From NCBI RefSeq assembly GCF_000165425.1, contig NW_001799588.1, forward strand, positions 66,920-130,919: a DNA stretch of 64,000 nt, given 5' to 3'. The position numbers and the translations under genes were made by a program. Below, piece after piece: positions 50,508 through 62,420 of the stretch (positions within the stretch are counted from its first letter, which is position 1; each line of letters opens with the position of its first letter). Below the pieces are notes generated by a model that saw nothing but the letters and a program-made list of their open reading frames with translations, did not search any database and was not told where the DNA came from. The DNA comes from Paramecium tetraurelia. Taxonomy: Eukaryota > Ciliophora > Oligohymenophorea > Peniculida > Parameciidae.

Positions 50508-51283
50508 TCATTTGTCCCAACTACTGGTTTATTCAGTATGGCCTTTAATACTCTTCATGAAATTGCTTAATCTTTGATTTCTCATCTTGTTCATTCCTGA
50601 ACTGAATAAATGATATCCTAAGTAAGTAGTGGTTTCATTATGGGCATATAATTTATGAGCCTTAAACTACCTCTTAAAAATAATGATTATTCTATCAGCT
50701 CCACAAACTGGCCAACATTAATTTGGTAATTCTTTCAAATAATAAACATTATCTCCGCGAGCCAGTCCTCTTCTGCTTATTTTAATAAATAGCTTCATTG
50801 CCAAACTGAAAATACAAGAATTTATAATAATTTCTTCTTCAAATCTAATAAGAAATCTAATTCCCTTGAAATTCTCCGATAATAATTGAATTAAAATTAT
50901 TATGATACTTCTGCAATTTTTGTATGTTTTTAATTTTTAAATTATTCGATTTATAGAATTACAGTCTTAATAAAGGCTATTTTATCAATGTTGAAATACA
51001 GAATCCAATTCATCTGTGAAGTAATTGACAATATGTTTTTATAACTCTGATTTCTTATTTTCTAGTTTATATCAAATGATTCTACAAAATTGGCATACTC
51101 TATCTAACAAAACTCAAATGCTCATCTATTATAATCAATATCAATACTGGCATTGGTTTTAGGTACCGAATAACTAAATGAATCAAAATCTCTTAATGGC
51201 AAACATTAGCTAATTGATTTTTTGAATGGGTGACCATGCAATCTAAACATAAGGGTTTGTGTCGGCATCCTTTAGTTGTGCAT
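50508..51283 (-). CDS. Hypothetical protein, convergent with the pseudokinase gene
   Basis: 241 residues after introns 51121..51147 (27 nt) and 50793..50815 (23 nt); the spliced frame is exact. Parts look folded and conserved (TFEFCQIEYANFVESFD; LLFIKISRRGLARGDNVYYL; FKAHKLYAHNETTTYLGYHL; then GMNKMRNQRLSNFMKS). No domain recognised. The frame is open upstream of the chosen ATG, so a 5' exon is possible, though only 144 bp separate it from the divergent gene at 51428. Another frame here gives a chance Cys/His pattern that I rejected. Confidence 0.6.
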
Positions 51284-51427
51284 ACCATAGTTGACATCTT
51301 GCCATAATAAAAGCTACGAATCATTATAATTATAATTATAAAGAATATAAGAAAAATGAGTAAGTATAGTATATTAAATATTAGGGGGTCATTTACAGAG
51401 AAGATAATGTACAAAATACAATAATTG

Positions 51428-54400
51428 ATGGGTCTATATTTGGACTTAATGACAACAGCACCAAAAGTGGAATTGACAGAAAATTTATTTAGAGCTACCA
51501 TAATATTTTAATTTATGTTCCGTCTTCACTATTTATTACCAGAGGATGGATGGGGAATATGGAATTACGAGGATTTTAAGATCAAAATCCCCTAATAAAT
51601 ACTATCAACGATATTTTAGCAAAATGCAATTTTACTCAAAGTAATTCTCATCATTTTGAATGGTTGTTGCTTATTGATGAGTTTTATGCGAATTAAATTG
51701 ATGTACTATTATAACAATGTAACTTGGCATATCTTTTTTATGCCTCAGGTCTCAATATTGATAGATTTTGAATCAAATCCAAGCCTTTCAACAATAGCAA
51801 TTATTTTGCTGCTAATTCAATCTTTCATTAATTTATACTTCAACAGAGCAACAAAATTCTTACACAACAATCCATTTATAAGGAAGTATACCAACCTTAC
51901 TCTTGTGTCTATAGCTATTGATACTCTCTGCTATATGAACTTTCAATTTTATTTGATTAGATTGATATTACTTCATTTTTCAACAATAGTGTAAATAGTT
52001 GATGTCTACTCATTTCATCCCTACAAACCCAAACTTAATTCATTTGTGTTTTAAAGTGCAGTATTACAATACACTCTCATTTTCATCACAACAATATCAA
52101 TCATCCAGTAATCAGAAAATAATTTATTTTATTCATATTTTCTATTTGGTTCATTTTCAGTGGCGTTATCCTAAATAATAATTGAAAAAAGCTCCAAAAA
52201 GTAGACATTTGATTAATACTTTGTTTTAGTCCAGAGTTAATCATTATATCTGGCATCAAACATATAGAAGGCGATCATGATTAGTTAACATAGATAAAAT
52301 TGCAAATTCAAACATGAAAGCAACGTAATTGAAACCATTATTTGTATACTTGACAACTCAATCAAAAGAAACAAATAAGTCAAATTAGATTATGAAATTT
52401 TGGAGTTGGCGTTAATTAATTTCCTATCCTTATAAAAAGCTGCATTAACAGCCTTTTGTAGATTAAAAATGTACTATAATGCAGTAGATGATCATACAAT
52501 ATATTTTTAAATATGCTTTCCGAACATCGATAAGAAATTATGGAAGAGAGTTAGAGATGTTTAAAATAGAATTACTAAATAGATCAGATCAACTTCATAT
52601 TATGATGAGAAGGATCTAAAGACAAAAGATATTTATGTTGCATGTTTGATGAGGGATTAATTTTATCCCAAAATCATAGAGGTATTGAATAAGAAGCTTG
52701 AATATTGGAATTAGTTATTGTCAGATCTTGCCAATTACGAAAGACTCTTTGAACATACCATAAAATGTAGCTAAGTGGTACATAATTTCAATATCTTTCT
52801 TTAAAATCTATTCTCATAAGATTTGGATGAAGTCTAGAATGTTAAGACTGTTATAGAATTGAAAATGTTAGAAATTTATTTTTGTGTGGTTAGAAACGAT
52901 TAGGTTTAGGCCACTAAAATGCAGAAACTTATCATTGAGATGCTGAGACAGGAAACCCAACAGGATGGAAAGCTATTAAATTGTAGCATTCTGGAAAACA
53001 AAGTTGTCTTATTGTACACTAGTATAGTTAAAGCATAAGGGTTCATAATTAAGAGCAATAGCGATCAATTAGCTAAGTTTTGGGGATATGAAAGTGAATT
53101 AGATTTCCATGATATCAAGCATATCAACCAGCTGATGCCAAACTTCTGTGCTTCTGTCCATGATTAATACATAGAGAGATCTCAAATTTTAGGTCATAGC
53201 ATTCTCTTTGGGAAGTGCAGAACTATATTTCTTAAAGATAAATATGATTTACTCATTCCTGCCAGCATTACTATTGATAACTTCTTCATCAGCTATGATG
53301 ATTATGTCATCACTGCAGCCTTTGCTAAAAATAAAGAGACATCCTTATATATTCTATTTGATTGCAAAGGGAAAATACTGGGAGTCACTCAATTGATGTA
53401 TAAAGTATTTCATACAATTGATTCAACGGTTACTCCAGAATTATTGAATACAGGATATATATTTCAGATTATTCCAAACATCTTCTATCTAATTAATAAT
53501 CATACAAATGCAGAATTTGATAACCTGCTATATGAAGAGAGGATTCATTTAACTATTGGTAATCCTATTAAATAGTAGTTCGATAAATAAATAAATTTAT
53601 CTAAACACAAGGGATATTATGATGACTTATGGACTCTGTATGAAGATACTAAAAATCATAAAACTGAGTTGTTTCTTTAGGAGTATTAAGATGCTTGTAA
53701 GTCATTCATAGATCATTAACTAAAAACTGTGAATTTCGAAATCATATGCCAACTTCATTATTAAATAATTGGACATTACAAGACTATGCCTATGTTTACA
53801 TTGGAAATTTTGGACATCATCAAAGCAGATTTATAATCAAGTATACTGTATTCATCTGACATGGAAATTAAAACTAATGATATATTTGAGCCAGATCCAG
53901 TTGACTTAAGTTCCATTTAAGAGGAGAGCTTTCAGAAAGTAAAGAATAATGACATTCCATAATTCGATAATTAATTATAATAAGTTCCTGAAATAATTTT
54001 CCTTAAAGGAAGAGTTGAATAACCATTAAATGAATAGACTCCGAAAAACATTAAATAGAAATAATTAATGTAACCTCAATCCCAGAAAGCTACTTTTTAG
54101 GTGATCGAATAAAAGAGTTTAAATGATGATCTGAAAAGCATTGAAGAAGAAATGAAAATTATGAAGGTGAATAAAAGATATAGCTAGAAGCAAATCGTTG
54201 TCAATGAGAAATAAAATGAGGAACATAAAAGTTCAGAAAAGTTAACCAAAAGAAAAAACATCATTGATTAAATCTAAGAAAAACGCAAATAAGACATCAA
54301 TGAAATGGATGCTGTCAATTCTGTTAATTCAATAGCTTCTAATTTGATCAACTACAAGTAAGATCTTGTGAAAAGTGTTTACAAATCAAATAAAATTCCG

Positions 54401-56194
54401 TATTCACTTAAGATGATCATAATTTTTGATATCTTGATCATCTCCTCAATACTAATCTTTAACATATTCCCAATCATTACAATTCATGATAACAGTCTCC
54501 ATGCTATCGAGCAAATTGACGCTATAATGGCTCCATATTTGTATAATTCTTATTATTGTTAATTGTATGTACACAATCTGATTTTTGAATTACAAAAACT
54601 CTCGATTGTGAATTACAGTCAAGAACTAATAAGGGATATAGAAGCAATCAATAAAAATAATACACTTCTGTAAGATCTAAACAAATACTACCCTGTGTTT
54701 TTGGATATAGAGAAACTAGATTACTTCCCTACATTAAACATTCATTTCATAAACACTGCAGATTAATTGAATGTGTCATTTACTTATATGTACAGTGTCC
54801 TAATTGAGAAACTATAATATTTCACCTAAAAAGGATAGAACTTTTCTAAATATTAGATGAATGAATCAGAGATTATTTCATCCTTATATTTGTATGCTAA
54901 TTTATAGGATAGTATAACTCTCTATTCAGAGTTGATTGAATTGATTGTACTCACCTTTTTTGAAGACATGGTTTATGATGAAAACAACTTCCTTAAATAT
55001 CTAATAGTTGCCCTGTTTGTAATTATCTTTTTATTTTGGATCTAGATTATATATTTTCATTAAATCTTCAATTACTTTAAAAAGATAATATACCTAAATT
55101 GTAGACTGTTAGAAAAGGATGTTCATTTGATAGTATAGAGATTGCAATTAATTCGAGAGATTCTAATCGAACATACAGTTACAAACTGGAAAAAGGCTGA
55201 CTATGTTCATTTGATGTTTCAGCAGATCAAGTCTGATCAAATACAAATTCAATCGAAAATCAATAAGCATACTCTTCTCTGCTCCAGAATTGCACAAAGT
55301 AGATTTTCTCTATTGGCCATCCTTGCTATGATTATATCCGTTCAATCGCTCATTGTAGGTTTCTGTGTTGGTGGGTACTTCTTTAATGAGATTTAGCAAA
55401 TAGAATTAACTCCCTAATATGAGTTGATGTCCCAATTCTTTCAATTTTCAGTCACTATGGACTCGATGGTTACTCAGTCTATTAGAGTGAAAGGTCAGAG
55501 ACTCTATATGCAAAATAATAAGATTAATGAGTCCATAACAGTCCAAAAAAAGTTAGTTGACTAAAAACTGTTAGTCATGAGAACTACGAATTTAACTTTT
55601 TATTCAAATTTATATGAAGATTTTGTTAAATCAGAAGAACTAATCATTAAAGGATTGATTAATGATGATTCTGTGGATCGATAGAATAATTCTACGTTGT
55701 ATCAACTCTTCTTTAATGATCTATGTCCCATCGTATGTCCCAATTCTACTGATGAAAAAGATTAGAATAAATATTATGTGAGTGAAGGCATATCCGGGAT
55801 ATATTCAAGTCTTAGTAAATATATTAAGAGTTCTTTTAATTATGAACTCGAAAATCTGAAATAGGATCCAGATGTCAAGGCTCAAATAAGTGTGGTAAAT
55901 TCCCATGAATTTATTGTGTTATTTTCAAGACATTTTATAAATACTAAAAAAGCTTTTCTAAAATTTTAAGAAGAAATACTTAATAAAACCTACAAAGTTA
56001 TTGAAAAGAATGATAAGGAAATCTAAGCGTATTTTTCATGTGTGTTACTTATTGAAATCATAATAGCAGGATGTACATTTGTATATTGTATTAAATTGAA
56101 ACAATACCAAATATAACTAATGAGATTGTCCTTAAGCAGTATTCCAATAGATTTATTAGATCAACAATCAATAAGTATTCTTAAAACATTATGA
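51428..56194 (+). CDS. Large multi-pass membrane protein with PAS domain (TmcB-like family), copy C
   Basis: 1,588 residues in one uninterrupted frame. The N-terminal 300 residues hold several TM segments (AILLKVILIILNGCCLLM; TIAIILLLIQSFINLYF). Helical sequence follows, then a clear PAS domain near residues 520-560 (VVLLYTSIVKAQGFIIKSNS; KFWGYESELDFHDIKHINQL) ending in the MPNF motif, and a linked module (GHSILFGKCRTIFLKDKYDL). After a Q/K-rich linker come further TM pairs (MIIIFDILIISSILIFNIFP; YLIVALFVIIFLFWIQIIYF; LLAILAMIISVQSLIVGFCV) and a last TM with the tail RLSLSSIPIDLLDQQ. It is more distant from copies A and B than they are from each other, and it keeps the PAS core best. Probably a sensory membrane protein; ligand unknown. 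Confidence 0.82.
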
Positions 56195-57268
56195 ATTATT
56201 TTTTATTATTTTTGTTATAATTATATAACCTATTGAAGTACATAAAATGCCATTGCTCATAGAAATCACTAAATTTTCATCTAATTGTGGATTGTTTGAT
56301 TAAAAAAAAGTTGTCAAAATTCTTGGGTTAAATAAAAATTCCATACTTTTTCGTAAATAGTATATAAGGGTTAATTTAATATGTTTAATTCATGACATAT
56401 ATATTATAACTACCTGTTCATACCTGTATCAGTTATTTTTGAGACTATAATCAGATGACGCTCTTTCAATGAACCCTTGAATCATTCTACTTTTTTACAA
56501 TCTAACATCAAAAAACTTCCTTTTTATTGAGCAGCTAATTTGAATCTTAAATCAAAAGCATTTGCTAAATAAATTAATAAAATTAACAATAAATTAATAT
56601 TTTAAATAAAATTACGTTCAAATCAATTCAGTTCGTCATACAAGACACATTGTGGGAATCAAATTCATAATTTTAAATTTAAAGGTTCTTAAAGAAAACC
56701 TCATCAAAGCATGGTTTACTTTAATGGGTGATATATAAAAGCATTAAACTGAACTCTAATTATACTTGAAGAATGAAAAGAATGCTCAAATAAAAACTAA
56801 TTAAAATTTTTAGTGGATAATTAAGGAAATCATCTCAATCAATTAAGGATGATGTTTGAATTCGATAAATCAAGATCAAGAGGTTCAAATAATTGATTTA
56901 AGAATATAATTAAATTTACTCCTATTTCAAACATCTAATTAAATATAATTATTTAATTATATTTAATTAGATGATTAATTTATCTCCAAATAAATGTATC
57001 TTCCTAAAATTTTTTACTTATCAAATAGATATCATGAAAAACTAATTAGTAACTAATACCCCCCTATAATTTAGGTAGTTTATCAATAATATTATTAGAC
57101 CATCCATTTTTCTGGGATATTTTAGTAATTTACTATATATTTTCGAAAAAATAAATAATATAGTTCTAAGAACAGCATAGGAATGTTTAGTAGCCAATTT
57201 TCAATAGAAAATGGATACATTGTTATTTTGGTCGAGGATATAAAATATGATTAATTATTTTATTTAAT
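56195..57268. other. Long intergenic region with a 42-bp palindrome
   Basis: 1.07 kb between the 3' end of copy C and the desaturase start. I see no convincing gene. It contains the palindrome listed separately and several A/T-rich stretches. Confidence 0.5.
56932..56973. repeat. Perfect inverted repeat, 20-bp arms, 2-nt loop
   Basis: Left arm CATCTAATTAAATATAATTA (56932..56951), spacer TT, right arm its exact reverse complement (56954..56973). It lies about 300 bp upstream of the desaturase start. It could form a cruciform or RNA hairpin, or be a remnant of a mobile or eliminated element. Confidence 0.9.
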
Positions 57269-58544
57269 ATGATTCCGTCACTTCCCTCAAGAGGCAAATA
57301 GCTTTTAGAATCACCTTTCATCTGGTTAAAAGAAAAGGCTGAAATGGATAGGAAAAGAACTGGGTATGTAAAAAGATGATTTTAGAGTGCCGTCAAATAT
57401 GTGGTATGTTTAGGGGAAGATATACGATTTGTCTAAGTTCTTAAAGGAGCATCCAGGAGGTGAAAACTTTTTGAAGCTGACTCAAGGATAAGATATAACA
57501 GAAATGTATTTTGCTCATCACTTAAATTTGGATAAATGTTAGGCTATCTTAAGCAAATATTATGTAAGAGAGGCAGACAGAGTATAGTAATATTTTAACT
57601 TCGACTAAAATGGGTTTTATCGTACTCTCCACCGAAGAGTAGGCGATTATTTCAAAGTAAGAGATAAAGGACCATCATTGTCAATGAAATTAACAGTTAT
57701 ATCAGCTTTATTTGCCTTCTGTTTAACATTTGGATTAACTTGTATACATCAAAGTTTTTGGTGGGCATTGTTATGTGGTTACACTTTGTTTGTTTGTTTC
57801 GGAATTGCTCATAACTTTATGCATCAGGGTGCAAAATAACCATTAAGATACATGTCAGATTTACTCTTCTTTTCGCATTACCATTGGGTTATCACGCATT
57901 GCATTTCACACCATCACTATCCAAATAGCAACATAGATTTCGAGATGACTTCAATGGAGCCCTTCTTTATTACAACCAAATCAAGGCTGCCAAATAACCG
58001 TTTTTTACCATATTACATAAACATTGTTTTTGGATTTATTAGTACGCTTTAATTTATTTCAACTATCATTTAAATTATTAAAGGTGAAGAATAACTCAGA
58101 AAAGAATACTTGATACCAGTAATAGAGTACTTCATCATCTATTCCTTTTGTTTGGATGGAACTTTAGCATTTAAACTGTTTATGGCTATCCAATGTTTTG
58201 CCAGCTTCCTTTCTCTTAAGTATCCATTGATCATCCATCGAAACAGCTTTAATTACTCAGATGGTAGTACTATTTAGCCGTCAAATGATTATGGAATCTA
58301 TGTCATATAGACCACAACCGATCATGATCTATGGATTCAATTTCCATTAAATATGTTTCTCTTTTAGAGTTTCAATCATCATATACTACATCATATGTTC
58401 CCTACTGTTGACGAATCAAGGATTCCTGAAATCCACCATATTTTAGAGCAGACACTCAAGGATTTTAATCTATAAGACATTTTGAAGAAATATAATTTTT
58501 TTGAACTTTATAAGTCACACAACGAATTTCTTTTAGAGAAATGA
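57269..58544 (+). CDS. Cytochrome b5-fused membrane fatty-acid desaturase
   Basis: 417 residues after one 22-nt intron (57364..57385). The N-terminal cytochrome b5 domain (about 25-95) has the haem motif HPGG and a second haem His in YFAHHLN. The desaturase part has all three histidine boxes, HNFMH, HCISHHH and the last HILHH followed by MFP, with four TM segments (FAFCLTFGLTC; ALLCGYTLFVCFGIA; INIVFGFISTLQFISTII; YFIIYSFCLDG). It should insert a double bond into acyl chains in the ER using electrons from the fused b5 domain. The b5 fusion is typical of front-end (delta-5/6/8) desaturases, which usually have Gln as the first residue of box 3. Here it is His, so regiospecificity is uncertain. 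A second TGA follows the stop directly. Confidence 0.93.
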
Positions 58545-58599
58545 TGAGATTCATTATATTATTAAGGATTTTATATTAGAAAACAAGTTCATTAAAATG

Positions 58600-59046
58600 C
58601 TTTTGACTTCTGGAAACAATTGCACTGTCTCTACTATCTCTTCTTCCTGAATGCAACTCTATTATTGGCTTTCCTTATATAGTGTGTCGTAATCTCTAGG
58701 TTATAGATTGATGACTTACTTCCCCATAATTTGGATCCATCTATATCTAAGAAACTTGTAATATCGATTCTTGACAGTGCTGAGTGATTTTGATGGAAAG
58801 TATGCAGAGATCACTTTGAATTTAGGGCCAAGTTTTAATACAGAAGAAAGAATCAGCTTATCTTCGCTTGTTGTAAACTATTCACATGCAGGTATCCGTA
58901 TTATTTTCCGTAACCCACTTCGCTTTACCTTTGAATAGAGACGTCTTCTTTTCAATCTCTTTTTTACAATTCTACTTTTGTTGTTGATTTGTTAAACTAC
59001 TTTTTGTACTTCTGCTTTTGAATTTCTTCGATTGGATCTTGTTTGA
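58600..59046 (+). CDS. Membrane protein gene with unresolved splicing
   Basis: Two overlapping frames both look coding. One, in the desaturase frame after its stops, holds a TM segment and a soluble start (LYYLFFLNATLLLAFLI; LQIDDLLPHNLDPSISKK). The other, from ATG 58651 to TGA 59044, holds DGKYAEITLNLGPSFNTEER, AGIRIIFRNPLRFTFEQRR and a TM segment LLFNLFFTILLLLLI. A third frame then looks coding to about 59120 (FFDWILFEEAQDRWF). I could not find short introns that join them. The plan TM, beta-rich lumenal part, TM resembles seipin, but that is only a guess. Confidence 0.4.
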
Positions 59047-59630
59047 GGAGGCTCAAGATCGTTGGTTTTTATCTATATATCAGTTTCTTCGCTTATGCTT
59101 GACATGTAGAGAATCAATTAATTTTTAAGAATTTTAATAATTTAATATCTGTTTTGTGAAAATCAGTTTTGTGAATTTAAAAAGTATCCAATTTTCTGTT
59201 ACGCTTGTTCCCATTAATAAATAATCTATTAAATCATGTATCTCAGGGTATTGACACTCTCTATACTACAATTTAAATAGATGATAAATAGTTTGATTCT
59301 TTTGAGGTAGAAATATTATAAATTATATTTAAATCAAAGGGTAACCCCTTTTTTAACATAATCACTATTACTATTTTGCTTGATGAATTTATAAACGCTA
59401 TTATTAATTTATGATATTAACTAATTAATAATTATAATTGCTGCTTTTGCTCATAGAGTAAAATACTGTTATACATTAATAATTTAAGTAGTAAATTAAG
59501 TAAAATTTAGGAGGAAACTATTATTGTGATGCTGATATTATATGGCATTGGTTGTATCAGTTATGGAGATGCGAATTTGGAAGAAATTGTTGGTTTTAAT
59601 TCATCTTATAATATAAAAATAAATAAATAA
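59047..59630. promoter_or_regulatory. Intergenic
   Basis: 584 bp. The first 100 bp may still belong to the preceding gene. The rest is AT-rich with no ORF and should hold the promoter of the next plus-strand gene. Confidence 0.35.
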
Positions 59631-60281
59631 ATGGGAGGATTCTGCCCAAACTCAAACATAAAAGTACTTCCGTCGCCAGTAATTCAAGAAGAGAATACTG
59701 TGGACCCACAAATAGAAATTGATACTCTTATTAATTAAGAAACCAATTACAAACTTAGTTTAATTCATAATTTCTCTCTAGAGAATCCCACGTTATAAAC
59801 GTGTGATGAAGTAATCTTAGAAATCCTCTCCATATCAATTTCATTTATGGTTAAGGATTTTTCTGAACAATCCAACTTTCTTAAAATACAAATATAAAAG
59901 CAGATCTAAGAATTAGTTGGTCACAAAGTTGATTTTCAAGAGGATCTTCTAACCATGCTTATAAATTATTACGATTTTCTTAGTTATGTGTAGGAGAATG
60001 GAAGAACAAAGGTTGTTTCTTGGTGGAAAGATCCTGTCGGCGTAGTTGAAGTAGAGTAAGCAATAAAGCATTGGTCCCAAGAATTTATTAAGTATGGAGG
60101 CAAATTGAGGAGAGAGAAGGCCTTCAGGTAAATTACCAACGATCCCAAACCTCCCGAACGCTTTGTGAAGACTAGAGAATGGATCAAAAAACAATCAGAG
60201 GGTTAGGAAGAGGAATTGAAACCAAAAAGAGAGCAACTGGCATTAATGAACAACTTTGAAGATGGCTTTGAAGAATCATGA
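59631..60281 (+). CDS. Hypothetical soluble protein, N-terminal MGG
   Basis: 216 residues in one exon. It starts MGGFCPNSN, a possible myristoylation site. The rest is mixed and hydrophilic with a Trp-rich core (TKVVSWWKDPVGVVEVEQAI; HWSQEFIKYGGKLRR) and a charged end. GC content is locally higher than in the neighbours, as in well-expressed Paramecium genes. No family recognised. Confidence 0.75.
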
Positions 60282-60526
60282 TGATATTTTAGGATATGTT
60301 TAATAATATCTATTTATGAAGATGAAATACAATAATTATTCCAAAAAGTGAAAATAAAAACTGTTTATATCAAACTTTGTTTAAGTTGAAGATCATTACA
60401 ATTGGAATTTCAATTTGGCTTAATTGAATTGGAAAAATACTAAAGATATATCCAAATTAATATAATCTCCTCAATTAATGTGAGTCAGACAATAAAGAAT
60501 ATATTTGTAATTAATATAATATAAAA

Positions 60527-60950
60527 ATGGCTATCAATAATGGTATGGTTGTTCACTTTAGAGTTAACTGTGAATTTGTTTTTCAAGGGTATTGATAATG
60601 ATTAGCATAAGATGGTCCACAACTGCTGATGAAACAGGACTATTCTTCTTTGGATGTCTCATTGTAATGTTTTATTGTATGCTTCATATGAATCTATACA
60701 CTGTTAAGTTAATTTTACCAAAAAAGTAAGACTCATCTTTATCATAAGTCTGATTGTCGATATCTGTTGGTATTTGGTTTATGCACTCTCAGGAATTATG
60801 GTTATGTAATTGATAATGACGATGAATGGATGGGTGAACGTTGCTGTAGTTATAGGAAGCACCATAGGATACTCAATATAGGAATCTTGGTCATAAATTT
60901 ATGAGAAAGAAAATCAAGCTCCTCCAGGTGGATGTGAATTTTGTAATTGA
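60527..60950 (+). CDS. Ctr-family copper transporter
   Basis: 125 residues after introns 60589..60611 and 60708..60730 (both 23 nt). Three TM segments fit the Ctr fold. TM1 follows VFQGWSTTADETG (LFFFGCLIVMFYCMLHM). TM2 carries the copper-path methionines, MVMQLIMTM, preceded by IFIISLIVDICWYLVY. TM3 has the GxxxG packing motif GSTIG. The cytosolic end CEFCN is a plausible copper-receiving cysteine pair. It should import Cu(I) as a trimer at the plasma membrane or contractile/digestive vacuole. The N-terminal extracellular part is short, with few Met or His. Confidence 0.85.
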
Positions 60951-61114
60951 GATCATTCATATTTTATAATGATGTATTCAAAATATTATATATTACACTT
61001 TTTGAATTAATAAAAGCACAAGGATTTTAATATAGAATACAACGAATGGGATTGACAAGAATAGGTACTATTAATAAATTTATATTTTTTATTAAGTTTA
61101 ATTGCATTATCGAC

Positions 61115-62141
61115 TCATTTGTGTCTCTTCTTTGACTTCTCTCTTCTTTTTTATTTTTTAATTGGACTCTCCTCTCTCTTCTTATGTTTTTTGACAGACT
61201 TGGATCGAGACCTCTCTCTGGGTTTCTTGGTCGGTTTTACCTCTTCTACTAAAACTAATGGACCTTGAATACCTTTTTTCGATTTCCTTCTTTTGTCTTC
61301 CTCATCCTTCTCTACATGTTCTTCTTTAGGTTTTTTAGACAATTCTTCGCTTCTTGATCTCCTCAATTCTCCAAGACCACCACCGAGACGACGGGGTCTC
61401 CATTTCAGAATTGTTCTACCTCTTTCGATGTCAACCACCAACTTTCTCCCATCAATACGCTTATCTACTGCATATTTATAAGCTTATTTAACACTGTTCT
61501 TGCTCTCATACTCTTTTAATTTAAGATCACCCCCTTACCAATGAATGCATAGCCTCTAGGCTTATCTTATGTGGAATCACGTATGATTCTTATTGATTTG
61601 ATTGGTCCATATTCTTCAAATTCCTTACGCAGTTTTTTATCAGTTGTGGCATAATTCAATCTGCCCACGAACAAAGTTTTATAAGGTTCAGATGTGATAT
61701 TAGGATCTTCAAAGGGATTCCATAATTACAACAACTTCTTCAATTCCTCATTGTGTTGATGCTTCTTTTCCAATCTCTTTAGAATCTTGAGTGGCAATCT
61801 AGATGGCTTCACAATATCTTTATTTTTATAAATACAGCATTACCCTTCTCTCTTTCCTCCCTCTGCATCTGCTCGTACTCATCCTCAAACTTGTCCAGCA
61901 TCCACTCAGCCTTCCTCCCCAAACCCAACACTGGGTCATAGGGTCTGCACCTTGGTTTTGGCTAAGATTTAATGTGCGCTATTTAAGGAATCACGAAAAT
62001 GGGTTGCATCTAAATATGATCATAACATAATACATCAGGTGGGAAGTCAGGCTTTCTTATGTTCGTAGCCTATTGCATTTACACTGGGTTGTTCATCATA
62101 TGAGCCAGCGGCATCATAGGAGGTTGTGATTGATAATACAT
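61115..62141 (-). CDS. SNRNP70: U1 snRNP 70 kDa protein
   Basis: 316 residues after introns 62010..62033 (24 nt), 61818..61843 (26 nt) and 61513..61538 (26 nt). It has the N-terminal U1-70K region ([19 protein letters not shown]), then an RRM with RNP2 LFVGRLNY and RNP1 RGYAFIEY. The family hallmark after the RRM is [18 protein letters not shown]. An Arg/Ser/Lys/Glu-rich tail follows. The protein binds stem-loop I of U1 snRNA and helps define 5' splice sites, here those of the 18-36 nt introns. The first intron is in frame and so is less certain than the other two. Confidence 0.95.
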
Positions 62142-62420
62142 TTTAATAAATTTATATTTATATATATATTGATTTTGAATTTATTATACTAAATATGTTC
62201 TAATTCATAAATACCATTGTTTTGGACTTAGCTTCTATTAAAATTTTGAAAATTCATAACTTTAATGAATGATAAGATGAAACTCGTTAGAAGCCTAGTG
62301 ATTTTAAACTTTGTCCAATTCATTTCACACTTATATTTTAAGTTTTATGACTGTTAGTTTAATAATTGCGATTGCATTAATTTTATATTAATAATTCGTT
62401 AACTCATGATCAATGAATAA
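62142..62420. promoter_or_regulatory. Divergent intergenic region
   Basis: 279 bp between U1-70K (-) and the pseudokinase (+), probably holding both promoters. Begins with a (TA)n run near 62155-62170. No specific motif. Confidence 0.4.

Noticed and set aside
51193-51501. Minus-strand frame with a Cys/His pattern resembling a B-box or UBR finger
   Set aside because: The frame stops soon after, while the frame shifted by two bases joins smoothly to the rest of the 50508..51283 gene. The Cys/His pattern is chance.
60527-60640. A 19-nt intron (GTATGG...TTTAG) near the start of the copper transporter
   Set aside because: Splicing it would put the following exon out of phase with the conserved GW motif and TM1.
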